This document shows positions 23,777 through 35,561 of a stretch of 64,000 nt of DNA, piece by piece. The notes under the pieces were generated by a model. The model was not told the DNA's origin and made no database searches. It worked only from the letters and a program-made list of their open reading frames with translations. A program made the translations under genes and the position numbers. Origin of the DNA: Sebastes aleutianus (lineage: Eukaryota; Chordata; Actinopteri; Perciformes; Sebastidae). The first letter of the stretch is position 1. The number at the start of each line of letters is the position of its first letter. The DNA is taken from NCBI GenBank assembly GCA_916700875.1, contig CAKAKS010000022.1, forward strand, positions 11,368,013-11,432,012. Direction: 5' to 3'.

Positions 23777-24503
23777 TAGATAGTCCTTTATGTGCAGAAT
23801 AAAAAGTGTAACTATAGCTCATCTTTACTGTGTTATTTTGTCTAACTCAAGAATAACATGTTAGTTTGTTGATGCTACAGGGCGCAGGAAGCTCATTTTG
23901 GAAAATGTGACAGCTGTAACTCCCGTTATTAAAATCCTCACCAGCTCTGACGCACTTAAGGGATTGCAATGTGCTTTGTTAATGGAACTTCGGTGGCTTT
24001 TAAACTATCACGATGGATTAGAAAGTTCCCGCAAATTGCGTGTGAAATATCTGTTGACTAGATGAGTAGTGGTGCATTGTTCTCTATAGTCGTGATTCCA
24101 CATCTCTGTCTCTTGTCAGCGCCAGAGCCTCAGTAGGCCTTTTAAAAGTACTACGTGTTGCTTTGTGGGACCTTTGTGGGACTGGAAAACACAAGTGTGT
24201 GTGCGCATCTGTTGTGCATCTGAAATAGTCCCTCATCTTGTCCTTACAAAGGAATGAGGAGGCGCTGTAGGGTCAGAGGAGGGGGGCTGAGTGTGGCTGA
24301 AGGTTTGGCGAGGAGAAAATAGACTCTTCCATCTGTCTCAAAATCCGCCCCGCTGCTGACCTCCACTCTGGAGACTTTAGTCAGCCTTAAGGTCACATGG
24401 TAAACACAAACCCTTAAAAACCCCCCAAGCTGCACGCCTGAGACCCCAGTCATCTCTTCTGTGCAAAAACACCAGCTGGTCTTGGTGTTCATCTCTTCCC
24501 TAG

Positions 24504-25345
24504 AAAGCCTCCGAGGTACCATCATGTCAGACACTGAGGAGATTGTGGAGGAGTACGAGGAGGAAGTGGAAGAAGAGGAGGTAGAAGAAGTTGAAGAAGA
24601 AGAGGATGATGAAGCGGAGAAGAAAGAAAAGCACGCAGAGGAGAATGAGCAAGAGGAGGACTCCAAATGGCGTCCGAAGACAACTTATGTGCCAAATATC
24701 GCTCCTCCAAAACTCCCCGATGGCGAGAAGGTGGATTTCGATGACCTCCACCGCAAGAGAGTGGAGAAGGATTTCAACGACCTCCAGACCCTGATTGAGT
24801 CGCATTTCTCCACCCGACAGAAAGAGGAGGAAGAGCTGGTCGCTCTGCGTAGCCGTATCGAACGTCGAAGATCGGACAGATCGGAACAGCAGCGCGTCCG
24901 CACCGAGCAAGACCGTGAGCGCCAAGCACGTCTGACCGAGGAGAGGACGAGGCGCGAGGAGGAGGCCGCCAAGCTGCGTGCCGACGAGGAGGCGAAGAAG
25001 AAGATGATTTTCACCAACAAGTCCTTTGGCGGCTACCTGCAGAAGGTGGACCAGAAGAAGGGCAAGAAGCTGACGGCGCGGGAGGAGAAGAAGAAGGCCC
25101 TGATGGACCGCCGGAAGCCGCTCAACATCGACCACCTGAACCAGGAGAAGCTGGCGGAGAAGGCGCAGGACCTGTGGCAGTGGCTCCAGCAGCTGCACGC
25201 TGAGAAGTTCGAGCTGGCCGAGAAGCTCAAGAGGCAGAAGTACGACATCCACGTGCTCCGAAACCGAGTCAGCGACCACCAGAGGGGCTCCAAGGCATCC
25301 AAGACCTCCCGCGGGGCCAAGGCCAAGTCTGGCTCCTGGAAGTAA
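24504..25345 (+). CDS. Troponin T, cardiac type, intronless (retrogene)
   Basis: The tropomyosin-binding subunit of the troponin complex on striated-muscle thin filaments. The start is ATG 24524, giving 273 aa without an intron. Residues 1-47 are almost pure Glu/Asp and open MSDTEEIVEEYEEE, as in cardiac troponin T (TNNT2). VDFDDLHRKRVEKDFNDLQ (about 70-88) is the conserved tropomyosin-binding stretch, then a charged helix. The I-T arm coiled coil follows (LAEKAQDLWQWLQQL and KYDIHVLRNRV), and the basic tail ends SGSWK. All conserved blocks are present and nothing is broken. Ordinary troponin T genes have many small exons, so a single exon indicates retroposition of a spliced mRNA. A CTCTTCCCTAG acceptor ends at 24503, 20 nt before the ATG, so a 5' non-coding exon is likely (this entry starts at that exon edge). 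Which cardiac-type paralogue was the source is unresolved. Confidence 0.88.
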
Positions 25346-25385
25346 CTGGACCACCACGTTTCTGGACTATTTGTCTCCTATTTTT

Positions 25386-25391
25386 AATAAA
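25386..25391 (+). promoter_or_regulatory. Polyadenylation signal of the troponin T gene
   Basis: AATAAA 41 nt after the stop codon, followed by TGTGTG-rich DNA. The short 3' UTR fits a compact retrogene. Confidence 0.75.
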
Positions 25392-25639
25392 GCTATCCCA
25401 GGGATTGTGTGTCGATTTGAGTGGGAACTCCTTTTTGGGGGGAACTGAAGTACATGAAGTTAATCATGAATGATGATTAAATATCTGATTGTTCTAACTT
25501 AATAGAAGCAAACATACTTCCTGAAGGTGCATTGAAACCCATTGAAACTAATGGAGAATGGCTCCTCAAGCGAATGTTTTTACCTGCTGTATGACTTATA
25601 ATAGATCTGTGCAACTTGTATTTATATGGAATATGTAGA

Positions 25640-26160
25640 TAGGTGCCTCTTGCATGCGTGTACAGAAAATAATAAAAAAATCCATACATTTTTACTGCTT
25701 ATTTTAGGGCAATTTCTACCATTTAAAACAAAAAAAGTAGTCCCATGTGCCCAAAGACTAGATATAGTATGATAAGAAAATGGCTGTATCTCAGAAACTG
25801 CAAGGAGCACAATCAAGTATTTGGTATTTATGAACTCATAACAAGCTGAATAAAGAAAATTATAAAAAAAATATTCATATATATATATGTAGTGTAAAAA
25901 AATGTATATGGAAGACATTTAATAACTAAATTTTAGTGTTTTTCCTCATTTAAAAAAAAACTAAATCAGATTTTGTCCCTTGTTAAAAGTGTGATTTTTC
26001 ATGTGATCTAAAAATTTAATTCAATTGTACTGTTAGATACTTTCCTTAAGTACGCCCGTACCAAATTCCAAGACTTTTGACAAATCAGAACAAATGTTGT
26101 GGCATTTTTCCTTATCATACTAAATATAGCCTTTGGGCACAAATGGGTTAATGATGCTTT
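25640..26160. repeat. Repeat containing paired 'TAGTATGATAAG...TTATCATACTA' motifs
   Basis: 'CCCAAAGACTAGATATAGTATG' near 25750 is the inverse of 'CTTATCATACTAAATATAGC' near 26110. The same pair recurs at 28862-28980. These look like inverted termini of a short dispersed element. Confidence 0.45.
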
Positions 26161-28860
26161 GTGGATGGATGGATTTTGTGGACGTGTGCTGGTGTTGATT
26201 TCACGACTCCACTAGAGTATGCAGCGCTTTGTGGGTGTTTTATCTTTGCATACCAACGGTATTTTTACTTGTAGGCTACAGTTGTCAAGGATTTGTTTGA
26301 TCTGACACACACAAACCCCTCAGATATTCTAACATTTGTGATCAAGGATTTAAAAGTCTTCAAATAAAGTGCCAATATTTCATTTGTTTGTAATAAATCA
26401 AAACATATTTTGATATCTTTGAGTCAAGTGACATTATTTTCATAATTATGAAATAATCTGTCTTGAATCAAGTTATTCTTGATTCTAACTCAAACACTCT
26501 TGAAAAATGCAGTTTAATCTTTAATTTAAAGATTTCCCTTTTTTTAAAAAAGGTGTCTCTCAAGGCAGAACTTTTTTGTGTGATACGTAATTGAATGACT
26601 GGTAAAGAGTGTAATTTTGGTTGTGTTAAGATCTAACAGGTGTTGCATAGCTGACTTTTTTAAAGAGCTAATTTAGTCTCTGAGGCTCAGGACTGGCTGT
26701 GTTGGCCTGCAGTGTTTTTAGCAAAAAGACCCAACTGTTGACTGACAGGTGAAGCCCACGACCCCGAGAGTCTGCAGAGTGGAAGAGGATTTACAGAAGG
26801 GGTTCGATGTCTTAAAGGTATTTAACTACAATCAGCAACACCCAGTTTTTTTTCTCACTCATCCTTTTGTAATGAAAGACAGATTTTATATTAAATAATT
26901 ATCAGATAATTGACCTCTAACTCAACATCAGTTGAATAATTAAAGGGGAGCACCACCTAAATTAAGAATTCCAATATGTTATCTCCATTGCTTAGTAAAG
27001 CTCAGTCAATATTTGTGAACATGAGCTACTCTCTCTCAAAGCCAGAAACCAGAGACGTAATGCCGGGTACACACTACACGAGAATCAAGATGATTTGGGG
27101 CCTGATTTCTCCTCCCGACAACAGTCAGCAAAGCCCCGATTTTTTGATGGTTCTAAAGATTATCTTTCCAGAAATTCCTGTGGTGTGAAGTATGTTAAGA
27201 GTTTTTTTTTACATCCCCCGATCGGCTCGGAAGTCCATCCTAGTTGCCCTTTAATGTTACTGTATTGACCAAAGTGACATATAAACTAAATGAGAAAGTG
27301 CAAAATACAATTCATGCATAACAAACTTCCTATTTCTAATCAAATCAGGATTCTACAGCAAACAATAGGCCACCAGAAATGCTAGTAAACACAATTTACA
27401 AGGATTTTGTTAATCTAAACAACATCAAAAGGTTCTTTTGATTTATATACGTTGGCAGTATTATCCTCACATCCTCTATCACAATTTCTTTATGTTTTAT
27501 AAAGTGTTATGTGTTCTAAAACCATCTAGAATCACTACTATCCTCATTTTTGGCATAAAATGTATCTTAATCTTTGAAAAACAACATTTAAACTTGATTA
27601 AAATTTGAATAAATTAATGCAAAACCATACTATAAAAGCCCAATTTATATATCCAGTTTGATAATTTAAAGGCTTATGATCTGAATTGTCTCACGTGGCG
27701 TGATTTGCAACAACATCTATTCAGTTTTAGTCTATTGTAGTGCTAAAATATCCCCCTGCTGTGGGTCCAATGAATGTCAAAGTGTACAGTATTGAAGTGT
27801 TATATCCACTAGGTGGCACTAGAGCACCAGTTTGTAGCTTTTAATACACACACTTGTGGAACAAAAGTACATTACATAATTAAATGTGTGTGCATGCAAC
27901 AAGTATTTTTGATTCATTAAATGATAAAATTAACTCAGACAGCCAAATTTCTCTACATGTTGCAAACAAAAGCAAACTTTATTATTAGTATGTAACTGAA
28001 ATAGTGGGAACAGACGTCTTGTCTCTGTCCAGGCGTGCCAATTATCCAATTATCCATACATTCAGACAGACTTTTTCAGTGGAACAGCAGGGAAAACAGC
28101 CTCTTTATGAACAGTGAACTGCAGTGAAACATATGTCAGAACAAGGTATGGGGACATTTGTCTCCCCTGTGGTTCTTGATTGCCACTCAGCTGGACTGTA
28201 GATGTCGTACCACTGTTCTGCTCTCATGGCCGTGACAAGCCATTAAAGCCTTCCCGACACGGCACTATGCCAACAGGTTGCCATAGAGACTGGGAGAAGC
28301 CATTTATGTGATCCCCTCCCTCCCTCCAGCCTCAACACGCCCACTGTATTGATGATGTTGTGAAAAATGCCCGACTTGACAGCGTCTTGACATACCGGTG
28401 CATCAATCGACTATCACACCAGGGAACAACATGTTCCCAAAACTCTGAAGTTAATTTGAAAACAAGCTGTTGCTGGATTCAATTTATCCGCATCTGCTAC
28501 TGCCTCTGTTGTGATGGATCCCATTTAGGTTTGAGATGCACTTTATGGTGATGCACGTGGAGTTGGAACGTGTCCGCTCATATCAAAAAGGCTATATGTG
28601 TGTGTTTGTACCAAGAACAGCAGCTGCAGGCTCATCAGGGGGGCGTTGTCTGCTCATTAGTACCCAGCAGAGACGAGAGGATCATGTAAGCGCTGCATGA
28701 TTGACGGTTTCCGGGCCTCAATTTCAACTCTGACCCAGGAACTTATTATGTGGGTCAGTTATCCAGAGGATGTTTGTATTTTGACCCATTTGACCAACTG
28801 AAATTTTTAATGTCCTTTGGTGGAAGTGTTCCTGGTCAAACCGTTTGGCTGAAAAGTGAG
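26161..28860. other. Gene-poor DNA, no gene recognised
   Basis: AT-rich. An exon-like island at 26749-26817 (open frame between AG and GT) is discussed in the findings. 28040-28330 is GC-richer and non-repetitive by eye. Confidence 0.3.
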
Positions 28861-29020
28861 TTTTCCTTATCATACTATATCTAGTCTGTGGGCACATGAC
28901 TACTGTTTTTTGCAATCATTATATTTTAGGAAAAAACAGTAGTGCCATATGCCCAAAGACTAGATGTAGTATGATAACAAAATGCTTTTATCTCAGAAAC
29001 CACAAGTATTTAGTATCTAT

Positions 29021-29892
29021 TAGGGCTGTCAATCGACTAAAATATTTAATCGTGATGAATCGCATGATTGTCCATAGTTAATCGTGATAAATGGCAAATT
29101 AATCACACTTTTTTATCTGTTCAAAATGTACCTTAAAGGGAGATTTGTTAAGTATTTAATATTCTTATCAACATGGGAGGAGGCAAATATGCTTGCTTTA
29201 TGCAAATGTATGTATATATTTATTATTGGAAATCAATTAAAGGGACTGTTTGTAACTTCTTAAACGTATAAATCTATCTGGGTCGGTGTGCCATACGCGC
29301 TCGCGTGTGTCTACGCTGTTCAGACTCAGACTCCAACACAAACTACACAGAAGCACCAAAACCACAAAGTTATATCTAGTGAAGCCCGTCTGTTAAACAG
29401 TGTTGGCCGCGGTCGGAGGACGCGGGGGAGAGTTAGTAGCTCTGAGAATATCTAGTGAATGCACTGTGGACGTTTGTGCAGAAATAAATGCTGCATCTCC
29501 TCCAGACCAACAGAGGTTTCCCGTGTCTTGTGAAGTGACGGGGCTCCGCAGCGAGTTACTTTATCGTCTCCGACCAAAACTCCGGTGTCTCCCTGTTTCC
29601 TCCGACCGCGGTTGGGAGGCTGAGGCAGGAAAAGCCAACACTAGGATCAGCACTGATTCATGGAGAGACCTTCGTCTGGTCAGCTAACATTACTGCCAAG
29701 CAGGTGAAATATAGAGTGATATTGTGGTTTTAGCTGACGTTTGTCGCCTCACTGTGTTGAGCGATGCTCGTTCATGCATATGTAGAGTGAGCACAAGCGC
29801 GAGCCCGACGCTGACTTTCGTTGACTTAAAGGCCACAGCATTTCTGATTCTTACAAACAGTCCCTTTAAAGAAATTAGTGTCGTTAAAATCT
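29021..29892. repeat. TAGGGCTGTCA repeat, copy 1, interrupted
   Basis: Its left 215 bp match the left end of the full copy at 56599-57258. After the TTAA at 29237 a different element begins. The last piece of the repeat (AAAGAAATTAGTGTCGTTA) resumes right after the TTAA at 29866. Confidence 0.7.
29241..29865. mobile_element. piggyBac-like non-autonomous element, TTAA-flanked
   Basis: TTAA stands directly outside both ends (29237-29240 and 29866-29869). The terminal inverted repeat AGGGACTGTTTGTAA is perfect at both ends. The element is 625 bp and much GC-richer than its surroundings. A 95-codon open frame (29400-29687) has no transposase motif that I recognise. TTAA target use suggests the piggyBac superfamily. 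It sits inside another repeat. Confidence 0.75.
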
Positions 29893-29970
29893 ATTGGCAT
29901 AAATGGAATATAATATTTTTTTAGTGTATAATCACCTGAAAATAAGAATTGATTGTGTTACCTTTGTTAT
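29893..29970. repeat. Fragment of the repeat found at 58151-58664
   Basis: 'AATGGAATATAATATT' and 'TTAGTGTATAATCACCTGAAA' are shared with 58190-58245. Confidence 0.6.
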
Positions 29971-30648
29971 CCTTTGACATTATAAAAGTGGGTGCTTTTA
30001 TTTTGAAAGGGTAATGACGGTAATGGGAAACAGACCACGGGTGTGCCTTCAGGTGTGTCTTCCACAACTGAGTTACCTCTGTGTGTTTAGCACCTGGCTG
30101 ATAAGTGCACAAGGTTTGTCAATATTTCGTTACCTATTATAAGTGATATTAAGTGACTTCGTAATTTTGCTTAGTTAGAGAGTGTTTGTGTGTGTAAACT
30201 AGCATATACGCCATGTTGGCTCAGGCTGCAGCAATTAACTCATGTTTACAAGCAATTAGAGCAATTAGCATCCTTGGTGTTGCTAACGTTACTTGTACTT
30301 GAGATGCTGTAACGTTACTGTGTGTAATCCAGTAGCTGCAGTGTATTGTGCAATTAAACTGGGATAGTTAGAGCTGCATTTTATTTGTAATTTTCACTGA
30401 CTGTTATCATTATGTTTTATGTGTGATTTAGTTTTAAGGGAGACTAGTCTAATAATTAAATTTTAAGTTAGATATGCTGATATCTGTAGCACTCTATCAG
30501 AGTTTGGTGATATTTTAGGTTACAGTGTGGTCACAGCATACTCTTTGGAGCAAATAAAGCTTTTGTGAATCATCAGATGGAGTTAAAACATCATCCAGTC
30601 AGGGATGCTACAAGCAGGTTGTGTTAATTCAATTCATTGTAAGTCTGT
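29971..30648. other. Intergenic DNA, nothing recognised
   Basis: No exon, RNA gene or clear repeat seen. Confidence 0.3.
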
Positions 30649-30962
30649 TTGTTAAAGGTCCCATATTGTAAAAAGTGAGATTTTCATGTCTTTTATATTA
30701 TAAAGCAGGTTTAAGTGCTATATAAATACTGGTAAACTATCAAAATGCTCAGTATAGGGAGAAATACACACAGTCCATATTCAGAAATTGTGCCTTTGAA
30801 ACAAGCCGTTAGGATTTCTGTCCATTTGTGATGTCATGAATATACAATATTTAGACCATTGCACGGTTTTAAACGTAAACATTCTAAATGTGTCCCAGTT
30901 TATTTCCTGTTGCAGTGTATGTGAATAACATCAGCTGACAGGAAGTAAACATTGACCCAAAC
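30649..30962. repeat. Common percomorph repeat (GTTAAAGGTCCCATATTG type), 5' part
   Basis: Starts GTTAAAGGTCCCATATTGTA and continues through 'CTTTTATATTATAAAGCAGG' and 'CTGACAGGAAGTAAACATTG' in the order of an abundant fish family. It stops at about 30962, where unrelated DNA with an exon-like island begins. Confidence 0.55.
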
Positions 30963-31162
30963 TGTGGGTGGAAGTTTCTCTTTTTCTTGGGTTTATTTGT
31001 ATTGCATGCTATTTTGCTGCGACTTTATAACCCCCTGCGTGCTTCTGTCTTGCAGTGTGTTTCTCACAATACTGGTGGTTTTTGGAGCATTCCCCATTAC
31101 TCCTCCTGTGGGTTTCCCTGGCATCCTCTCCTGTACAGGTAGGCCTAATGTTGTTGAAATAG

Positions 31163-31187
31163 TTCTATATATATATATATATATATA
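31163..31187. repeat. (AT)n microsatellite
   Basis: About 12 uninterrupted AT units. Confidence 0.9.
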
Positions 31188-31450
31188 AGTATATGTTAAC
31201 CACATAGAACAAAAAGGTTGAAATCCCCAGAGTGCTTGTATTTGGGGGTCTTGTAGTGCCCCGGTTACACATGCATTATTGTCTTTAGTTAGTTTCTTTC
31301 ATCTTGTATGCATCAAGTTCATTCCTTCAGCGACCAATGTTATAGTAACTGTTAATGAAACAACTGCTTGTAGATCTGGTGCTGCAGCAGGGTGAAACAT
31401 ATGTATAATTAGTATGTGACAGATTGTTATGTACATGAATATATTCAGAA

Positions 31451-31470
31451 CGAGAGAGAGAGAGAGAGAG
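31451..31470. repeat. (GA)n microsatellite
   Basis: About ten uninterrupted GA units. Confidence 0.9.
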
Positions 31471-32950
31471 ATGTCTTTCAGGCCCTGAAAAGCCAGCGAC
31501 AGTGCTGTCTTTCAGGCCCTTTTTGTGTGAAAAAAATGACGAACAAAAACCGTATTCAAGCATTCATTTACAAAACTCACATCTGTATAGTGGTTTAAAG
31601 CTCCAATGGTCATTTGTTCACACTTTTTTATAATGGATCAAATGATTAACATGAAAAGGGTTGCTTATAATGAGGATGGCAGAGAGAATTTATCACCCAA
31701 CGCTGCAGTTTTACTCAACATTTTTAGCTTCTCTTAGTTAGTTGATTTGGTTTTACCGGCTGCAAATTCCTCTGAACCAACCCGGTTTGCAGCAGACGGT
31801 TTACAGACCCGCTGTTCACTACCCACACAGCACCAAACATCAGATATAGCTGATGAAGAAAATCTAACGGCCAAAGTGCAAGATTTTTCTCAGAAGTTGA
31901 TGCAAAGCTGAGCATAAAGTAGAACAAGAAGTAGTTTTATCTTCATAAAGCCATAATATGTTTGTGTTTTTAAGGTTGTTGTGGAGTTTTTCTGCCCCCA
32001 AATGGCCAAAACACCCATTAAATACTGCTTTAATAGTGTTTGTTATAATTCCTTCAACCATTCACAATAATAAGTGTTTTTTATGATTTGTTGGGCTTTG
32101 TTAGGAAAACCTGCCAAGATCACGGAGAGGCTTAATTTATTCTACCCTTCAACAGGTGGCTAAAGCATGGAAATGTCTTACTGCTTTTACTTTCTGTGTT
32201 CTCTGTCTAAAAAGGATAATTTCTTTGTATTACATAAGAAACAACCACGATTTCTCAGTCATAAAGGAAGGAGGAAGATCGGCTCCTTAGGTTTCATTTA
32301 TTCTTTTCCATCTGTGGTTTGATTAGTTGATTCTCACCCAACTAAGAATTCATGTAAATATATGAACACATATAGACTCTAACCAGAATATAAACAACAG
32401 CTGCATATAAATGCAGCCATGGAGGAGCAAAACAATACAAGTGATGGCTCTCTTGATTCAGTCATAATGTCTGAATTGCCCGTATATCTGTGTGCCTCCG
32501 TGTGTATTTAACTCCACAGTATGCAAAATAATGGCTGTCATGAGCCTGTGTGGTGTAGTCGCTCATGGTTCCTATTAATTATTCACGACTTTCTTTAATG
32601 AGAATTAAATTAGATTATGCCTGTTGGTAAGCACCACGAAAGATATAAAAACACATTTACACTCTGCTATGTGATGCAGCAAACCCCTTTTGTTAGATTC
32701 TAAGCATTTCTGTTTTTCTCTGGTTCTCTTAACATCTAGTGACAGCAAAGAGAAACATCTGTGTTATATGATGGAATTGGTAAAATATAACAGAGAAACA
32801 ACAACAGCTTGTCACATTATCCCAGTTTTATGTCATGAATTCAGGCAGACAATATTTGTATCAGTCCACAAGGAAATAAAGTGTAGAAGTCAAATTAAGA
32901 CATTAAAGTTGTTCAGAGAAGAAAGTTATTATATGATATTTGACATTTCA
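31471..32950. other. Gene-free AT-rich DNA
   Basis: Only short open frames without domains. Nothing recognised. Confidence 0.3.
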
Positions 32951-33130
32951 GATCAGTGGTGGAAAGTAACTATAGTACATTTACTCAAGTACTTTACTTA
33001 AATATCATTTTGAGGGTATTTGTACATTGAGTATTTCCATTTGATAGACATTTCAGAGGCAAATATTGTACTCTTTACTCCACTACATTTACTTGACAGC
33101 TGTTGTTACTAGGTGCTTTGCAGATTATAA
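32950..33130. repeat. Percomorph repeat (GTGGTGGAAAGTAACT type)
   Basis: 'AGTGGTGGAAAGTAACTATA', 'ACATTTACTCAAGTACT', 'GAGTATTTCCATTT' and 'TACTCCACTACATTTACT' occur in the order of one of the most abundant fish interspersed repeats. A hAT/Charlie-like 'AGAGCTGAAACTA' fragment follows at 33190. Confidence 0.65.
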
Positions 33131-33949
33131 TTTTACATGAAAAAACATACGATGAGATTATAAACTACAGCCAATTGTTAAAGATGAAACTAGAGCTGAA
33201 ACTAATAGTATTTTTTATTATCAAGTAGTTTATTGATTATTCTTTGAATTGACTGTTTCGGGTTCAATATTAATGTTTTTTTGGGTCAGAATTCAGAAAT
33301 CTACTTTCCCGGTGAATTTTTCACTTACCTCTATACAAATTGGTTTATTAGCGGTTATCAAATAACTATGACCAAAGTTAATGTTTAATTTAAGTAAATT
33401 AATCTGGAGTTTTACCCATGTCCTCTAACCACTAAACTCCTGTTTCTAGGATAATTGAAATGCTCTTTTGTGCTTCAGCTCATAAACTTTGTCTTTACCT
33501 GCCGTCATTTTCTCTCGTACTCTCATGCCTGATTGATATTGTACATGTTCAACTCTCAACAGAGATCAGAAGGAAGTGAGCCATCTGGCTACTTCCATCA
33601 TCAGCTCCGGAAAAACAAAAATGTTTAAATATTTTTTACCACTTGCTAGATTTTCTTCACCGATGTGGCATTTTACTTGGCAAGCAGGCAATCCTTCTTG
33701 TTGAGCCCTGGTGTTTAGTCTATTAAATGTCCAAAACACAACAGTTTACTTTCACTTTAGGATCTGAATACGTCTTCCTCCTCTGGCTGGACTTAAATTG
33801 GCACATAAATCACTTCAGTTAACTGAAGTGGTTATTATATTACTAATTAGGCAGGGAATGGGGTACTCGAGTAATAATCATGATTTAACCCAGGTGCTCA
33901 TTTATGCAATGCGACACCTTATTAGATTAAATTCACAGAAGTAAGAAAA

Positions 33950-34265
33950 ACAATAGCACTACGTTCAAAATCACATACTTTTTCTTTTTACTTTTAGTAC
34001 ATACTGCAGCTGCCCTTACAAAGTAGACGCTGTTGTATGCAGTATGCATACTACTTCGTCATAATTGTGCCTTGAACTTTGACCCTCTTGCTCATATATC
34101 CGCTGCACAGAGGATTGTGGGTCAGAATAATGCAACCAGATGTAGTAGCACATCCTGGTATTTTTGGCATACTGCATTTAACATATGTATTGGGACATAC
34201 TTAATCTTTTTCTGGCATACTAAATAGTATGATAGTATGGGTATTGGAACACACAGTAAGTAGTG
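33950..34265. repeat. Dispersed repeat with 'CATACTAAATAGTATG' end
   Basis: 'GTTCAAAATCACATACTTTT' on the left and 'AGTATGGGTATTGGAACACA' on the right are the two ends of a known type of fish repeat, inverted to each other in meaning ('cactgtgttccaatac'). Family assignment is from memory. Confidence 0.4.
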
Positions 34266-35290
34266 TTTCCTTTCTGGCAGGTGGTTTCTTTATGGCAAAC
34301 AGACTTCAATGTGTTGTCCTATTATAAAGACACACATGCTTACAGAATACCAGTGGGGAAACCAGTTCAGAGAAATGCTCTAGATGCCTTTAGCCTGTGG
34401 AAATATTAGCCTTCCCTGGAGACAGTGCTGTGTGGGCTTATCTCCAACCTCCACCAAATTGAGGTGGGAGTTGGTGGCAGCCAGAGGTATAAAGGAGATT
34501 TAGCTTATCCGACAGGGCATTAATCTCCGCACCTCCTCAGCAACCTGCAAGTTTTCGAGCCCCGATCCCTCTGGCCATATAAAGATTTGATGTCGCCATG
34601 CATCCCATCAGCATCCCTTTGAGAGTGAGATCCTGAGTACTGGAATGTAACAGAGAATCTTAAATGACAGTGATATTTAACCAGACCCTCTTAAGTGGAG
34701 GCTCATCTATCAAGTGACTTAATCTTAAGATGTTGTCTATGCTCTCTGATCACTGCTGCTGCTTAATTGAAATTTTTATTTTGCTGTTTTATGATAAATT
34801 TATATGACTACTCTGCGTTTTGTGACAAACATGTAATTGGTTTGTAGAGCTCCGCACTAGTAAAAGAGCCTGTTTGGAGTGACAACATAAAAGTTGTCAT
34901 TCATGAGCCACAATAGCTTCACTTTACTTTACTGTCCCCAAGAGAAACTCACTTTGCAGCAGGTTTTGAAAATAGAACAACACATGTAGTTCATAAATAC
35001 ATATTAGCACACAGAATACACATATGACCTTAACCCGAAAACAGCAACCGTAATAAGTCTTTGGAGACTCCCATAGAAAATCCAATTTAACAAGTTGTAT
35101 TTCAATCTAAAGCCTTCCTCTCTAGGGTAAAAACGGTTCCTTTTATTGGGTGATTTTGACTGACCATAATGCACCTGGCATTGCGTGGCACCTGTTGCTT
35201 AAAGATGATGTGCTGGTGACATTGTTTACCCACATTTCACTTACCTGCTTTTCAGTGTTTGTCAACCTCTTTTGTATTTTATGCCTCCAC
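34266..35290. other. Gene-free DNA, non-repetitive in part
   Basis: 34370-34640 is GC-richer and has no repeat signature or exon that I can see; it is a candidate conserved non-coding stretch only by its look. Confidence 0.25.
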
Positions 35291-35440
35291 GCAGGTGACA
35301 GCCGTCGCCGCAGGCATTATGTTTTCGGGTTGTCCGTCCATCCGTCCGATCCATTCTCGTGAGTGCAATATCTCAGGATTTTCTTCAAATTTGGCACAAA
35401 CATTAACTTGGACTTATTCGATTTTGGAGGTCAAACGTCA

Positions 35441-35455
35441 AGGTCACTGTGACCT
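35441..35455. promoter_or_regulatory. Perfect estrogen response element consensus
   Basis: AGGTCACTGTGACCT matches AGGTCAnnnTGACCT at all ten (in fact all twelve) defined positions. Repeat-borne, so function is not implied. Confidence 0.6.
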
Positions 35456-35546
35456 CACGACCGTCCCATTCTCGTGATATCTCAGGAACGCTTTGAGCAG
35501 ATTTCTTCAAATTTCAAGGATGAACTGATTAGAATTCGCTGGTCAA

Positions 35547-35561
35547 AGGTCACTGTGACCT
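35547..35561. promoter_or_regulatory. Second perfect estrogen response element consensus
   Basis: The same 15-bp palindrome 106 bp downstream of the first, in the next repeat unit. Confidence 0.6.

Noticed and set aside
24527..25357. 276-codon open frame on the minus strand across troponin T
   Set aside because: A shadow of the Glu/Lys-rich troponin codons; Leu-rich on the opposite strand, with no domain.
29400..29687. 95-codon open frame in the TTAA element
   Set aside because: No DDE or other transposase motif, and the element is too short to be autonomous; probably chance in GC-rich DNA.
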